Shown in pieces: positions 12,366-24,767 of a stretch of DNA of 64,000 nucleotides. Position 1 is the first letter of the stretch, and each line of letters begins with the position of its first letter. The stretch is from assembly GCA_914767715.1 (NCBI GenBank), contig OU612067.1, forward strand, positions 496,001 through 560,000, read 5' to 3'. The position numbers were made by a program, and so were the translations under genes. The notes beneath the pieces were generated by a model. That model searched no databases, was not told the DNA's origin, and saw only the letters and a list, made by a program, of their open reading frames with translations. The stretch is from Membranipora membranacea. Its lineage: Eukaryota > Bryozoa > Gymnolaemata > Cheilostomatida > Membraniporidae.

Positions 12366-13899
12366 ATGAATATGTATCTAATTTTAGGTCTGTGTGCACT
12401 GGCTGCCCTGCAAGTGTCTGCTGTAAGTTAACTCAATTTATCATCCGGTAAAACTGTTCAAGTTTAGTATGAAGACTGAGACCATAGACTTTATAACAAT
12501 TTATTACCAATTCCATAATTGAATTGTATCAACATTTTCCAGTTTTTGTTTATATAGAGAATGTGTAAAATTTGCAGCTGCAGAAATTTGATTTCACGAT
12601 GACATGGTTTGATAGAGCAGCTGTATACAGCAACAAGAAACTGGCAATATTATTACTAACCAGAATCCAGATGGTGATTGATTAGAGTGGCTCAACCAAA
12701 AACCTGAAGAATTATGCGTTAACTTTTAATGGTAGCATAATTAAAAAAATCTGAATCCAATGATAAGACCACATCAATGGCGGCAAATAGAAGCTCAGAC
12801 AGAACGATGCCATCAAGCACTAAGGTCTGTTCTGACAGAGTCTTTGCCTTATCCTGCCTCCCTAGCCTGTTTTCTACACGTTGTCAGTCACGTTGGTTGT
12901 AGGTCAAGCTTGGCACCCGTTGTGTAGCCCAGTCTGGATGTGATGCTGATGCTCAATGCTGTGTTGTCTCCTCTTATGTAGTAAAGAGAGGGAAATGTGC
13001 TGCCCGCCTCACGTATGTAGTCTTATCTATATACTCAAATTCGTATTTAGCCGCTTGCGCTACCCTTGTTACACAGCCAGTTTTTGTTTGAACCAAAACA
13101 AAAAAGTTGCCCCTTCAAAAGGCTAAGTTTGTTTGATATTGGACATGTCAATGAAAATGTGATACGACCCCTGTATGTGCTGAATGACATATTAGACTTA
13201 GTCTCGTTTTGTGAGATCGACCTCAGATTTGACTATAATCTTGAGGACACAGGACCAAGTTACATCCAATTGAATGATGTAAGTGTGTAGTTGTCTTCTC
13301 CGTATAAAGAGTTGGACAACTCCTATATTAATATATCTATATAAATGAGACGCTGTTGTATGTCTAGTGAGGGAGACAGGTGTAAAGTTGGAGCCACATA
13401 TCAGAGTAGTTTCTGGGGACTGCCATATTCTTGTGGATGTGGACATGGTACTGTCTGTGTCGAGGAGAACTGGGAGGATCCTGCTTTCCCTGGTGTCACC
13501 CTAAAGAGAGACCGGTAAGGTTCACATTTAATTGTTATGCTCTGACAGAGACAAGCGTGCTACATCCAGTTAGGGTATATTGATTATACAAGTGAGAGCA
13601 GAGCAATCACTTGTATGATAATAAACTTAAAAAAAAGAGTCAAGAAGAAATTATGTTAATTATTTTATTATAACACACTATTATAATAATAACTCATGTA
13701 TATTACTGGAACAAGATTAAAGACTGGTACAGCAGTCAGTAGATTTCTACAAACACGCTTGGTACAAACATATACACTGACTAATTACAGATGCAGGAAG
13801 GCAGCTGCAAAGAGACCTACCACAGCTGGCGATATGCCCTCCACTACCCAATCATCTCAAACCAGACCTCAGCCTGATCTAAGCACTACCACTGCCTGA
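12366..13899 (+). CDS. Secreted prokineticin/astakine-like ten-cysteine protein
   Basis: Four exons with matching phases: 12366-12422, 12903-13012, 13368-13514 and 13791-13899, giving 140 aa. Exon 1 is exactly a signal peptide (MNMYLILGLCALAALQVSA). The mature part has ten cysteines spaced C-x5-C-x5-CC-x11-C-x9-C-x16-C-x-C-x5-C-x19-C. Known prokineticins show nearly the same order and spacing (CC doublet, x11, x9, then C-x-C), the colipase-like fold shared with astakines and Dickkopf C-termini. Prokineticins act through GPCRs; astakines are invertebrate haematopoietic cytokines. The classic AVIT N-terminus is absent (mature start VKLGTR), which would weaken prokineticin-receptor agonism and fits an astakine-like protein better. 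The C-terminal tail of about 30 residues is Thr/Ser/Pro/Gln-rich, possibly O-glycosylated. AATAAA follows at 13929. Secretion and fold class are well supported; ligand role is inference. Confidence 0.82.
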
Positions 13900-13928
13900 T
13901 AAAATACTAACTAAACCGACTTTCAGAG

Positions 13929-13934
13929 AATAAA
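13929..13934 (+). promoter_or_regulatory. Poly(A) signal AATAAA of the prokineticin-like gene
   Basis: AATAAA begins 30 bp after the stop codon at 13897-13899. The 3' UTR is therefore very short, and the convergent esterase-like gene A ends at 14069 on the other strand. Confidence 0.6.
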
Positions 13935-14068
13935 AGTGACGCCTTGTCAAAAAATATATCAGTTCTATTTAATTGTCATGTAATTTAATTTAATTCAATT
14001 CAATTCAACTCAATTGTGATCAATTTCTGATTGAATTAAAATAAAGCTTAGATGATTCCGCTCTTCAC

Positions 14069-17000
14069 TTATGATGACCTGCACTTCACCACTAAGATAG
14101 CGAGAAGGATAATTGTAGTCGAACCTAATAAGACGACTCCCACTACTAATCCTGTCAGCAGTATATTTACTTCCTTCGGAGTCAGAGCCACTCCAGACAG
14201 ATACTCAGAGTCAGAGGCTAAAATATAAAATTAAACACTCAAACAAGTCAAGTTATCGAGGCATGACAAAAGACAACTGATAAAATTATAAAACCATAAT
14301 CGTAAAATCATAAAGCCACAGTGCAGGGAGAACAATAACAAGGAGTTGTAGGTAGTTTAGTTGGTTAGAGTCCCTGCCCTCTAATGCGCAAGCGTTGGAG
14401 GTCATGGGTTCTAATCTCGCTGCAGTCTACCGACTACTGGGCTCAATTGGCGCCGAATATAGCGGCCGCGCCCTTAAGGCACCTATATTTCTCAGTCGTC
14501 ATACAGAGAAAGACTTGCGATTTTAAGCCACAAATGTAAGTAAGTTTTTGTGACTTGGAATGAGGATCTTGTGATATTGATGTTATTATCTACCCACCAT
14601 TTACTTTATTAGTCAGCTTACAGCTCGGCTCCATGGGCGGAGGGTTAGATATGACTGCATCATTAAAAGCAGACCACAATCTCTGAACATTGCTTAGTGG
14701 TAATGTTCTCCTCTCCCACTCTCCTAGTTTTAGTACTGTGTATGTCTGGTTACTATGACGATTAAAAAGCTCGAACTCTTCTCCGGGATCTCTGAAGGTG
14801 GTACAAATCAAAGAGTTAACACATTCTGAAGAGAAAGTCTGACTCATAAAATTCTCATGTTGGGAGTTCATCTAAATAATGATGATTTTGTCATAAATTG
14901 TATCCTTCAGAGATAGACAATAAAAATTGTTAAGTCCTTTTAATAGTAGCTTTATCCTTAATCAGGTAGCTGGATATGACATATGGTTGACACCAGCTGT
15001 CAATAGGGATACTAATTTTTTTTTTGCTGACATTTCCTCTCTTGAATTAGTGCACATTAGAATATAATGAGTACTCACCCTGTTCTCACAAAATTAGCCC
15101 AGCACCTCATCATCCTAAGTGATAGCTGCTTCTCCTCCTCAGTATACGGACTGTCTGTCAAGAGATAAGGATCTGATGTTAGAGAAGTCTGTTATGTCCT
15201 GAATAACTGTTCAGAGTTCGACTATTAGCTCTATGCACTAACTATAGACAAATCTTTAGACGTAATTCTTTGTTCTGTCTGAGGGTTAAGATTTCAGGTG
15301 TTTACGTTATTTCTGGAAGCCCATATCATGTAATATTAATAATTGTAGATGAGAGCAAAAGGAATAGCATGCCTACCATTACTGATCCTTACTTATTAAT
15401 AAAGGCTTTCCATATATATATTCAATCTCATCTCCATAGCCAGCCCCAGTCAGCCAGCTGTTCCTGTACTTATTGAAGCGGTGGTTTTTCTTGCCCTTGA
15501 CAGTAAACTCGTAATTGTACGTGCTCCTGTTGCTGAGATCAGCATGCAGCTGCAGATGAGTGAGTGTCGGCAGTTTGACGGCAACATCACCTGCATCATA
15601 ACAAAATGTTTTGGCATAAATGTACATGACCATCTAAATTATATGTTTTTTTTACATATATTATACATAATATTATAAAAGCATACAATATATAGATACA
15701 AACATACATAATATGTACTTATTGAGCGGGGTCTTAAAATAATTTTAAGCATATAATTCGATGTAAATCAATCAGCTGCTGAAAACAGATACTAACACCT
15801 AAAATACAGCCAAGAGCTCACAGAAGTTATCTGACCTTGCCCTATTTTACAGGGAAACCATCTAAAATCCTGATCGAACAAGTTATACTAAACTACAAAA
15901 CGTCACTACATATTGGTACATGCAATAAAGTTTCAGGTTGGTTAATGAGACAGATAACTATTTATGAGCTCTGACTAACCAGCTATCTCCATGTAGGTAT
16001 CTATACTTCTTATATCATCTCTGTCATAACCAGAGTAGCGGAGGTAATCCAGTATAGCCGTCCAGTTCTCTCTCGTCAGAGTGTCAGGTTTATTCATGTA
16101 GTAATTAGCGTACAGGTCTGCAGTGACTGCCTCAGTATGATTGCTGTCGCCATAATTATAGAAGGGAAACTTCCTGAGAGCCAGTAATAACGCCTCATGT
16201 GGAGCTCGTCTTTTGTCTATCCTAGCTCTGACCATATTTATCATGTGGTCCAAGCCATCCTGATCGTTCCAACCACCCATCAGGTCGAAGTCAGCAAAGT
16301 TACCTACTTTTTCCCGAACGTTGGTGATGTTATTACTTGTGGTGTAATTGGCTAGGATATCTTTAAGGTTATGAGGAAGGAAATCTCCGTCAGCGACAGG
16401 GAAGAAGGCTGGAGGTAGCTCATAGCTGTACAGCTGATAATAATCTGAGTGGTGCAGTGAACTAGCAGCATTCATCATCTCCATTACAGATTTACCTTTA
16501 AGGCATGTCACCAATGATTTCTCGATCTGACAGTCTAGCTGATTGCTGATAGCGAGCACCGTCAGCACGGGGTCCTGATGTAGATGAGTTAGAGAGAATG
16601 CCGAGCTGCTGTGAGAGATTGCTCGCTGAAAGAGACTCACATCATTGTGGGGCGTCAGCATCTGATAAGTAACGCCAGCAGAGTTGCCGAATAAGGTAAT
16701 TCTGGTCGGGTCGCCACCAAAGTCTGCAATATTCTCTTTCACCCAGATTATCGCCTGCCTCTGATCCCAGAGGCCTAAGTTGCCAGGCAGTGTATTATCA
16801 CCTGTCGATAGAAACCCAAAGATATTCATCCTATAGCTAACACGGACAAACACAACATCCTCTGCACGTGTTAGTCCAGGTCCATCACTGAGAGATTGAA
16901 TGCCTGTCTGAAAATCCCCATCCAACCAGATCATCACCGCCTGTAAAGAAATAGTCGGAAATGAAAAAGCTTGCGCCTAATTCCCATTATTATATATACC

Positions 17001-17796
17001 AATCTGACTTCAATTTTACTAGTCTGGAAATGCAGCAGTGGAACTAGAGATTTTTTCTATCAAATATTCTTCAGACAAGTACAAATAATTGACATCTGTG
17101 GTTTCTAACCTTAGTTTTATTAGTCGCAGCCGATGGGCTGAAGATAGTCAGATACAGGCAATCTTCGCTGCCGGTGTATGATCGTCCAGAAGGTACAGCA
17201 CAACTTGCCCCTCTGCTACCATTGTATACACCAGACCATGTCTCTGGTGCTACCGGCTTAGAGAATCTCAGATCTCCTACGGGTGGTCTAGCATAGGGAA
17301 CACCTGTTCAATGATAATATACAAAATTCTCCCAACAAATTATTCGTGCTTGCGCAGTCATTATCCAATAGTGATACCCAATCATTTGGCAAACTCAGCT
17401 GTACTCTAGGGAGTCAGTGTACAAACGACAGCCAACAGCAGGGTAGCTGGTACATGGTGTGGTAGAGGCAATGATGAAAATGTCACAGAAACAAGCTGCA
17501 GGCCAGCAAAATTTTATTCACAATTTGATAATGGTACCGAAATCTTTTGATTATTTGAGTACAATTTTCAATGAGAGAAACAATCATGTGAAAACAGAGT
17601 ATTAACTTATACTTTTATTGTACTTAGTATGTCTATAATGATTGTACTTACCAAGAAAAATAGTGTAATTTACAGATTTGTAACCTTTGACAGTACCATA
17701 CTTTGTCTTCACCAACACCTCATTGTCGGCAGCAGCGAAGCAGAACCAACAAAATCCAGTCAAAATTAATGATATTTTCAACAAGACTTCAAACAT
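14069..17796 (-). CDS. Cholinesterase-like membrane protein A, probable pseudoenzyme
   Basis: Seven exons (transcript order): 17796-17652, 17303-17110, 16940-15980, 15590-15393, 15154-15079, 14791-14598, 14217-14069. All phases agree and total 1917 nt (638 aa). It has a signal peptide (from MFEVLLKISLIL), the PYARPPVG and EDCLYL blocks, the nucleophile elbow FGNSAG (Ser about 200), and a C-terminal membrane helix with a short KCRSS tail. Carboxylesterase/cholinesterase fold proteins hydrolyse esters with a Ser-Glu-His triad; neuroligin-like members are inactive adhesion proteins. Here the oxyanion HGG is replaced by LDGD, the acidic residue is Asp (WNDQDG for WNDQEG in B), and the triad histidine is Tyr (GAGYGDEIEY for GADHFDDVQY in B). 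Efficient hydrolysis is unlikely. The undamaged frame suggests a maintained binding or adhesion role. ATG 17796 was chosen as the in-frame ATG opening the signal peptide. Confidence 0.88.
14346..14540 (+). mobile_element. tRNA-derived SINE-like sequence in an intron of gene A
   Basis: TTAGTTGGTTAGAG resembles a Pol III A box and GGGTTCTAATCTC a B box, about 50 bp apart as in a tRNA. Between them is a CCTC...GAGG arm. A non-tRNA body with CGCCGAATATAGCGG and a GGCACCTATATTTCTC stretch follows. It lies between the last two exons of esterase-like gene A and is absent from the equivalent introns of B and C. A degenerate tRNA pseudogene is the alternative. Confidence 0.45.
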
Positions 17797-19521
17797 AATG
17801 TTATATTTTAACAAATACTATATAATAAATAAAGCGTTCTTGCCTCACAAGAATAACAAGTCAACTTGACTTCACAATGACTTTAGCTTCTGTGATGTTT
17901 ACTAGATATGTCTCACAGAGTATGAACTGCTTATCTCATTTTGAAGCAATCCTTATTCGTATACCCGAATATTTTCCAATGTTGAGCTGATCAATGTTAA
18001 AGTTAAGGATATACAGTAGAGTGTTGACATATAGAGACTTATTGCACTGTGTTTATTACTTGACACTAAATTGAATCATAAGTGTTTCCTTCTGTAAATT
18101 GATAAGGCTAAGAGGCTGGGAATCAGCGCAGCTGCATTATCCAATAAACGTGATACTGATAACCCTTTGACTAGAACAGAATATGTAAAGCGAGAAAAAC
18201 CCATTCAATCTACAAGCTGTAAACCTTAGAAACCCAATCTTCTTAATTTTCTTAGACAACAGGATATATTGTGTCATTATTGCAGCAATATTACAATCCA
18301 CAACTGATATCTTTCACAATAAAAAAGTATTCGCAACAGGAAATACTTTTTCATTTCACACAGACTCAAAATAGTGTAATTCATGACTAGCATACTCACT
18401 AGATTTTACTGCTGATGAGCCACAGGCAATGCCTGCATCTGACCAGTGGAGGGGAGCGACTCCGAATGTAGGCAAACTGGATCAAATATGATCTACGTTA
18501 TTAGATCTCATCGATTAATAGAAACTCTCATTAACTGTAACTTGAGCTAGTAAAAAGTGTTCAAACTAACAAAAAATTCACCTTCAACCAGCTCAACTAA
18601 ACTCTAGTAGATATTTACTCCTTCTAGCTGGGATATACCACCGAGTAACAAAAATTACCATTATTTTGTAAGAAATGGATTTTAGATTAAAATTGTTTGT
18701 GTATTTATGAGTTGGCTTCTCATGATTAATGAGGCTTTCCTCACAGCTTGGTTGTTGAAGCAACTCTGAATTCTGATTGGCTGAACATCAGGATATTTAA
18801 TGTTGGGCAAAGGTCATTAGCTTTCCTTTCCTTTCTTTGCCTCAGACAAGGTAGCACTGTACTCTCGAGTTTTTGAAACCCTCCATCTCCCCCCCCCTTC
18901 GATCACCTTGTATTTGTTACTCACATGATGTTCTTTCTAGTTGTAGAACGTGTGAGAAGAGTGCCACAGGATTACCTGCTACAGTAGAGCACTCAATTTT
19001 TCAATTTAGAGACCAACGCTTACACAGATTTAGACCGATCATCCTCACGATCTGGAGATTTCTGTTTGCGTTTGGAGACTAATCTTGGAGCGTGTGACTA
19101 ACCATCACCCAAAATTCAAACGGTCACAGCTGGGATGAATCGGCATTCACCAACCCGTCTGCGTCCTATTCTTCGCCAAAACTTTTATTGCCATGAATGA
19201 AATTTGTTCTTTATACCTGAAGTCTATTTCACGCATTGCGTAAATAAAAGTATAAAGCAATTTGTAAAAGTGCAGCCATTTGATTGTGTAGCAATAATTG
19301 ACATGAGTAAAAATGTACACAATCTGTTATAATCTGAGAGATGTCCATCCATGTGTATGCTGTAGTGGTATGTGTTGAAATTGAAGGATGGTAGTCATAC
19401 ACTTGATATATTAATATAACTTAACGTAACAGGAGCCAGTAGAGTCGCCGTCGGTACTTGGTTACTTAGATGAGCCAGGTACTGACTTTACCCTACAAAC
19501 AGCTAAAGGCTGATAAAATCT
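17797..19521. other. Spacer between esterase-like genes A and B
   Basis: It contains the upstream region of gene A and the 3' flank of gene B. I see no supported exon. A C-rich run is present near 18891. The open frame 18873-19082 (plus) has no splice support or recognisable similarity. Confidence 0.4.
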
Positions 19522-22500
19522 TCAGTCAACCTTACTGCTCCCCCTGATGGATTTGCATTTCCTGATGATGGCAGATAGTAGAAGAGCTACAGTAAGAAGC
19601 ACACCGAGGACGACTCCAATAAGGAGACCAGTCATGACTTTACTCGCTTCTTCTCGAGTCAGAGACAGCAGTCCTGACATGTACTCTCCTGTAATATAGT
19701 GTGGGAAGGTCAAGGATAAACACAGATACACAAAACTACTCTACATCAGGTACAAGACACGCTACCAACGTACCAACTTTCTGATGGAAATATATATGTA
19801 ACCTGGATGACAGACGGTGAATAATTACAACCCAAATTTTGGTGTTCTTATTCTCCCGAAATGTTACCATTGAAGTAATCAATCAAAAAACAATTTTATT
19901 GAAGCGAGGTATTTATCATTGTTGAAATTTTGGTGGTCATTTTCTCCCAATATGTTACAATCAAAGTAATTACAATAATATACTATCAGGAAGAAATATT
20001 TCTCATCAGTGGTTAGCGACATTTCAGCTCCAAGGATACATTCTACATGTTATATATTATATTACTCAGTGAGCAGGTACTTATCACCTTTATTTGCTCG
20101 ACATATTATGTTAGATTGTATTGTGTTGTGTGCACTTTACCTTTGACCCCTTCACACAGTGTGTCATTAAACGGAGTGATAGCTGTGTGAATAACAGCAG
20201 CATCAACAGCTGACCACAATCTCTGTACGTCATTCAGAGGCAGCATTCCCTTCTCAAATCCTCCGTCCTTTAGTACTGTATATGTCTGATTACGAGGGTA
20301 TGTGAACGGCTCGTAATCTTCTCCTGGATTACTGTTAAATAAAGTTAAAAAAGAAATGAATGTAAGAGAGGACAACTTGATACTTTAACATAAAATATGT
20401 CATATGTCATTCTTAAGTTGTTTTACAAACCGAAAGATATTCAGGGGTTGTGGCTGCTGAATGAATCTTGAAAACTACTGTGACCTTGCGCACCGAGGTA
20501 GTTGAAATTATAATGCAGAGCGCATGGTGATAGGAAACCATGTCAAGGCTTTCGCAGTTTGTTTTGTATTTAGATTTGGCATACCAAATTACCCACATAA
20601 AAGGGTTTTTCTTTGATTTCAATTAGGGAATGTTGACAGCATGTCAAACTCTGATAAGCGTGCTGCTTACCCATTTCTAGCAAAGTTAGCCCACTGATTC
20701 ATCATTTGGCGTGATATATTTTTCTCCTCCTGGGTCCAACTGAAAGTATTTCTTGGATCATCTAAACCTGCAGCACAAAACAATGAACGGATAAGAAGGA
20801 TTGATATCACATCCTCATACCACTGTATGAAAGGCTGGTGGCTGGTTCAATAAATAAAAATACGAATGAAATGTTATAAGGTTGGGACATGATGAGGTGT
20901 CATATCATATCGTTGCATGCAGATAAGATGGTTGGAGGATAAACATAGCTATGGTTACTTTGCGTTTTTAAAATAATTATACGAACCCCAGCCAAGTACG
21001 TATTGTACATCATCGAAATGATCAGCTCCAGTTCTCAGCCACTGGGGACCACTGTACCAGTAAAGTGGTCCTTTGTTTTTCAGGGTAAACTCGTAGGCAT
21101 ATGTTTCGACAGAATTATCGCTCAAGTCAGCATGGAGCTGCAGATGCTGAACAGTCGGTAGCTTCAGACCGATATCACCTCATAAATAGTAAGAGGTGAG
21201 AAAAAGTCTTAGAAGGTAGTTAGGATGGTAGTTTGATCTTGTCAAGTGATAAGTCATGGTGAAAGGAAGACAAGCCTGCTTATTGACAGTGAATTCCTTG
21301 ATTGTGGCCCTACTTGTGACCACTAAACATAAGCATCAACTGATCTATCGTCTGAAGACAAGGATGTACGGGCTGGTGTATGAAAGAATCAGTAAATTTG
21401 TCCTTGTTAAATCTCACTAATAGGGGTCCCAGCAATGGGCCATGTAAGGCCAACAACCCTAACACGTACGCTGTGTTGCATAGGGTGGCAATGGTGGAGT
21501 GGAATGAGCTATGGGATGAGAGAACACAACTCTGAGTAGTGAATAGCGGGCATGCTAACTAGCGTCATCAACACAGTCTTTCTTGGGGATGGTGAGTTGG
21601 CGAAATCGGTTAGCGCGCTTGCTATTCACTGCCAGGCGATTAGTGCCGCAAGATTTGTAGGTTAACTAACCTGCTATGTTTGTATACACCTCAACTCTAC
21701 GATCTGCAGTCGACCTGCCATCACTATTCAGTGCTTGAGGAGTTTTCATGTAGTAGTCTGAGAACATATTCACAGCCAGCTCCTCTACGTATCGATTACC
21801 TCCGTACTTATAGAATGGGTAAGCGTGCAGCGCGGCTGACAAAGCCTCTGCTGATGTGCCATTTTCAAGAGTGTCCTCGCCTGTCAATACTTGATGTGCT
21901 GATTTCAGACGAAACACATACAATATTCCTTCTTGGTCATTCCAGCCGCTCATCAAATCATATTTTGCAAAGTCACCCACCCTGTCTCTAACTGCCTCTA
22001 TACCGTATGACGTGTAGTCGGCTAAAACTTCGCCTAAATCATGTGGGAGAAAATCTCCATCAACTACTGGGTAGAAAGGAAACGGTTTGCTTATCTCACC
22101 AACGGCCATCATGAGATCTTTGAGTGGCTTTTCTCTCATACATTCGAGTAACGTGCTGTTAATGCTGCATTTCAGAATGTTGGTGACCTTTTTAGTTACT
22201 GGCATAGGGTCTCGATTAAGGTACGTTAGTGACAATGCGGAGCCACTTTGTGTGATCGCACGCTGAAAAAGGTTGATGTTGTTTTGAGGAGAAAACATCT
22301 GGAATGATATTGCTCTTCCACCAGCAGATTCGCCAAAGAGGGTAATCTTAGAAGGATCTCCTCCGAACGCCTCTATATTCTCTCTGACCCACTCGATAGC
22401 GAGCTTCTGATCCCACAATCCATAGTTACCAGGAGAGGTTGTATTACCAGTCGTGAAGAAGCCGAGGATATTCAGCCTGTAGTTTATGGCCACTACAACT

Positions 22501-23746
22501 ACATCTTCTTGAGAAGCGAGCTGTTGACAGGGATATTCTGATGCTGAGCCGGACATGAAGCTGCCTCCATGGATCCAGATCATCACATCCTACAAGCAAA
22601 ACAGTAACTGTACCATACAGCAATCCTTCATAGAATCAGGTTAACAAAGTGACAATGGCCGTAAAAATATTTGCAGGTGTGAGATTTAATTATTTAGAGA
22701 TAATGCTAGAACAAGTTTTGATCCCTCTGGAGGTGGAATGATCACGTTTACGTTAAGCTGGCAGGTTTTTTATTTTCACTATCAGACATCATAAGGATAA
22801 TTATATGTATGTATGTATGTTTATATTTGGTCTCAATCTCTGAGAAATAAAACTGTCTCTGTAGGGTGCTCTGTAAAAATTATTAAAACTGTTGATTCTG
22901 TAAAAATAAATAAAATGATAAGACCATAAAAAATACTACTACTTTTGGAAGACACTATTTAGGTATTTGATACATTCTGCTCTAAAACATTTGGCACGGA
23001 TCTGCACGCGGAACTTGACTGATTGATATCTGCCTGACGGCAGCTGGTTAAGACGGAGTAGTGGTTCATCTTCGGTGGCAATCATACGGAGGCTCTTTAC
23101 TTTCAGTATATTAGGAGATGAAGATATGAGAAATGTAACTTTACCTTGTTCCACTTACCTTTTTTGTGGCAGCGTTTTGTGTTGGCGAGTAAATATTAAG
23201 ATAGAGACAATCTTCTTCACCGATGAAGGACCCATTAAACAGCTGTGGACATTTTCTGAACTCGTTGGCGTGATAGACATCAGTGAGACGATCCAAAGGT
23301 TGAGGTTTACTGAACCTTAATTCTCCTACAGGAGGACTGGCATAAGGTATACCTGAAACGAAATTTAGATAGCATTCAAACTCTAAGGATCCACTGCGTT
23401 CGGCTGCAGCTAGAGTTCATTAGGCTGATTCTGAAAATCACAAATCACAGTTTAGAGATTTATCTCCCCTTGTTGGATGCCGGTTTGTATTTAACTGCGA
23501 TCCCTGGTCCAATGAATGTTCACCCAAGTTAAAAATGGTTTTCATCACTGATGATAGTAAATGTGGGAAATAACTCAAAATCACATCACACCGATGCACA
23601 AGTTACTTACCCATGAAGATAGTCAAATTCAGGTTGTCATCATCAATTCCAGAGAAAACACCTCTAGTAGTGTTTACATGGGAACAGCTGCTCATAGCCA
23701 GATAGCAGACAGCTGTTAAAACTATAAAATGTGCTGAGAGAGCCAT
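19522..23746 (-). CDS. Cholinesterase/carboxylesterase-like membrane-anchored enzyme B
   Basis: Exons in transcript order: 23746-23611, 23352-23159, 22589-21671, 21178-20987, 20767-20671, 20331-20141, 19688-19522; total 1896 nt, 631 aa, all phases consistent. The order is signal peptide (MALSAHFIVLTAVCYL), GIPYASPPVGELRF, EDCLYLNI, oxyanion motif IHGG, FGESAGG (Ser about 198), acidic GWNDQEG, and the histidine block GADHFDDVQY. All triad positions of type-B carboxylesterases are present, so it is predicted to be active toward unknown esters. The last exon encodes EYMSG, a membrane helix (VMTGLLIGVVLG onward) and a tail RKCKSIRGSS, whose juxtamembrane cysteine could be palmitoylated. An extracellular, type I membrane protein is inferred. 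The main exon's 5' splice site abuts an inserted tRNA-like sequence. It is close to gene C in exons and introns. Confidence 0.92.
21590..21676 (+). repeat. tRNA-like insertion in intron of gene B
   Basis: TTGGCGAAATCGGTTAGCGCGC resembles a tRNA D-arm/A box, ending in GGTTAACTAACC in place of a B box. The equivalent position in gene C has unrelated sequence, so it looks inserted. It reaches the 5' splice site of the large catalytic exon (21671). Degenerate; low confidence that it is tRNA-derived. Confidence 0.25.
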
Positions 23747-24767
23747 GATGAAGATGCAAATGAAAGGAACCGCCTCACAAGACTGTAACTTGATGTTCCT
23801 GATACAAAAAATCACCTGAGTCAGCAGTTTCGGCAAAGTTTGTTGTGTGGCTTACCCCTATGACTAAGGTGCTTTCTATCACGGCGTATCCTTGCTTTGG
23901 TTAGGCTTATCTCTGTGACACCCGAGCCATGGATTAGTAAGATGAGAACTGCAAACCAAAGAGCTGAACAAGCTAACTCAGTGCGCTAAACTGATAAGAT
24001 AACACTATGTAATATGCATGTACAGACGATCGCTTATATAGGAACATCAGTAAGAATATCTATATACTCGATGGATGGCACCAAGGAGTTAGCTCTATGG
24101 GTGGAACAGCCTGGCAGTCAATAGCTAGTATTATATCAGTACTATGTATTATGACAGTACTATTTATTATAACAGTACTATGTATTTTACGGTGTATTTT
24201 ATGGTGAAGCGAGATGACTATTGCAAAAAGTTAAAACATTCATTATCAAATAAAGACACTGACGATCAGTCTGATGATATATTGACACACAGACCAGATG
24301 AGAAGTAATATCATGAAAATTAGGAATGTGTTGAGCTTTTATATTAACAAGATATTCATAAACAGAGGGAGGTAGTACCTTGGGCAAAAAAAGAAACAAT
24401 CATGATACAAGATAAAAAATATCGGGATGATGTCAGTTCCCCCCTCTCCCCCCCCCCCCTACAATAAGTAAGGTGCTACTACCTGCCATAGGTAAGCCTC
24501 AAATAAAACTAGATATATTACGATGGATATTAGGTGTGGCGCCTCATTGCAGGTTATGCTAATTACTAAAATCTCGCATACTTTCGATATACCTCGTCCT
24601 CGTTCCTCATTTCAACTTATTACAAAGACTAAACACATTTATCATGACTTTGCTATTATGATTATATGTTTGAAAAAAATATAATTCAATGTTTTATTGT
24701 TAAACACGCAATTAACTGATACAGGTACTGACTTAACCCTACAAACAGCTAAAGACTGATAAAAGCT
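23747..24767. other. Spacer between B and C: duplicated upstream region of B
   Basis: No exon is seen. Sequence from 23870 to about 24550 matches the upstream region of gene C (about 29880-30930), including GAGGTAGTACCTTGG and a C-rich tract followed by CAATAA(G/A)TAAGGT. It is therefore part of the tandem duplication unit and probably carries the promoter of gene B. Confidence 0.6.
24693..24698 (-). promoter_or_regulatory. Poly(A) signal of gene C (AATAAA on minus strand)
   Basis: TTTATT on the plus strand reads AATAAA on the minus strand, 70 bp past the stop codon of gene C at 24768. Confidence 0.5.
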
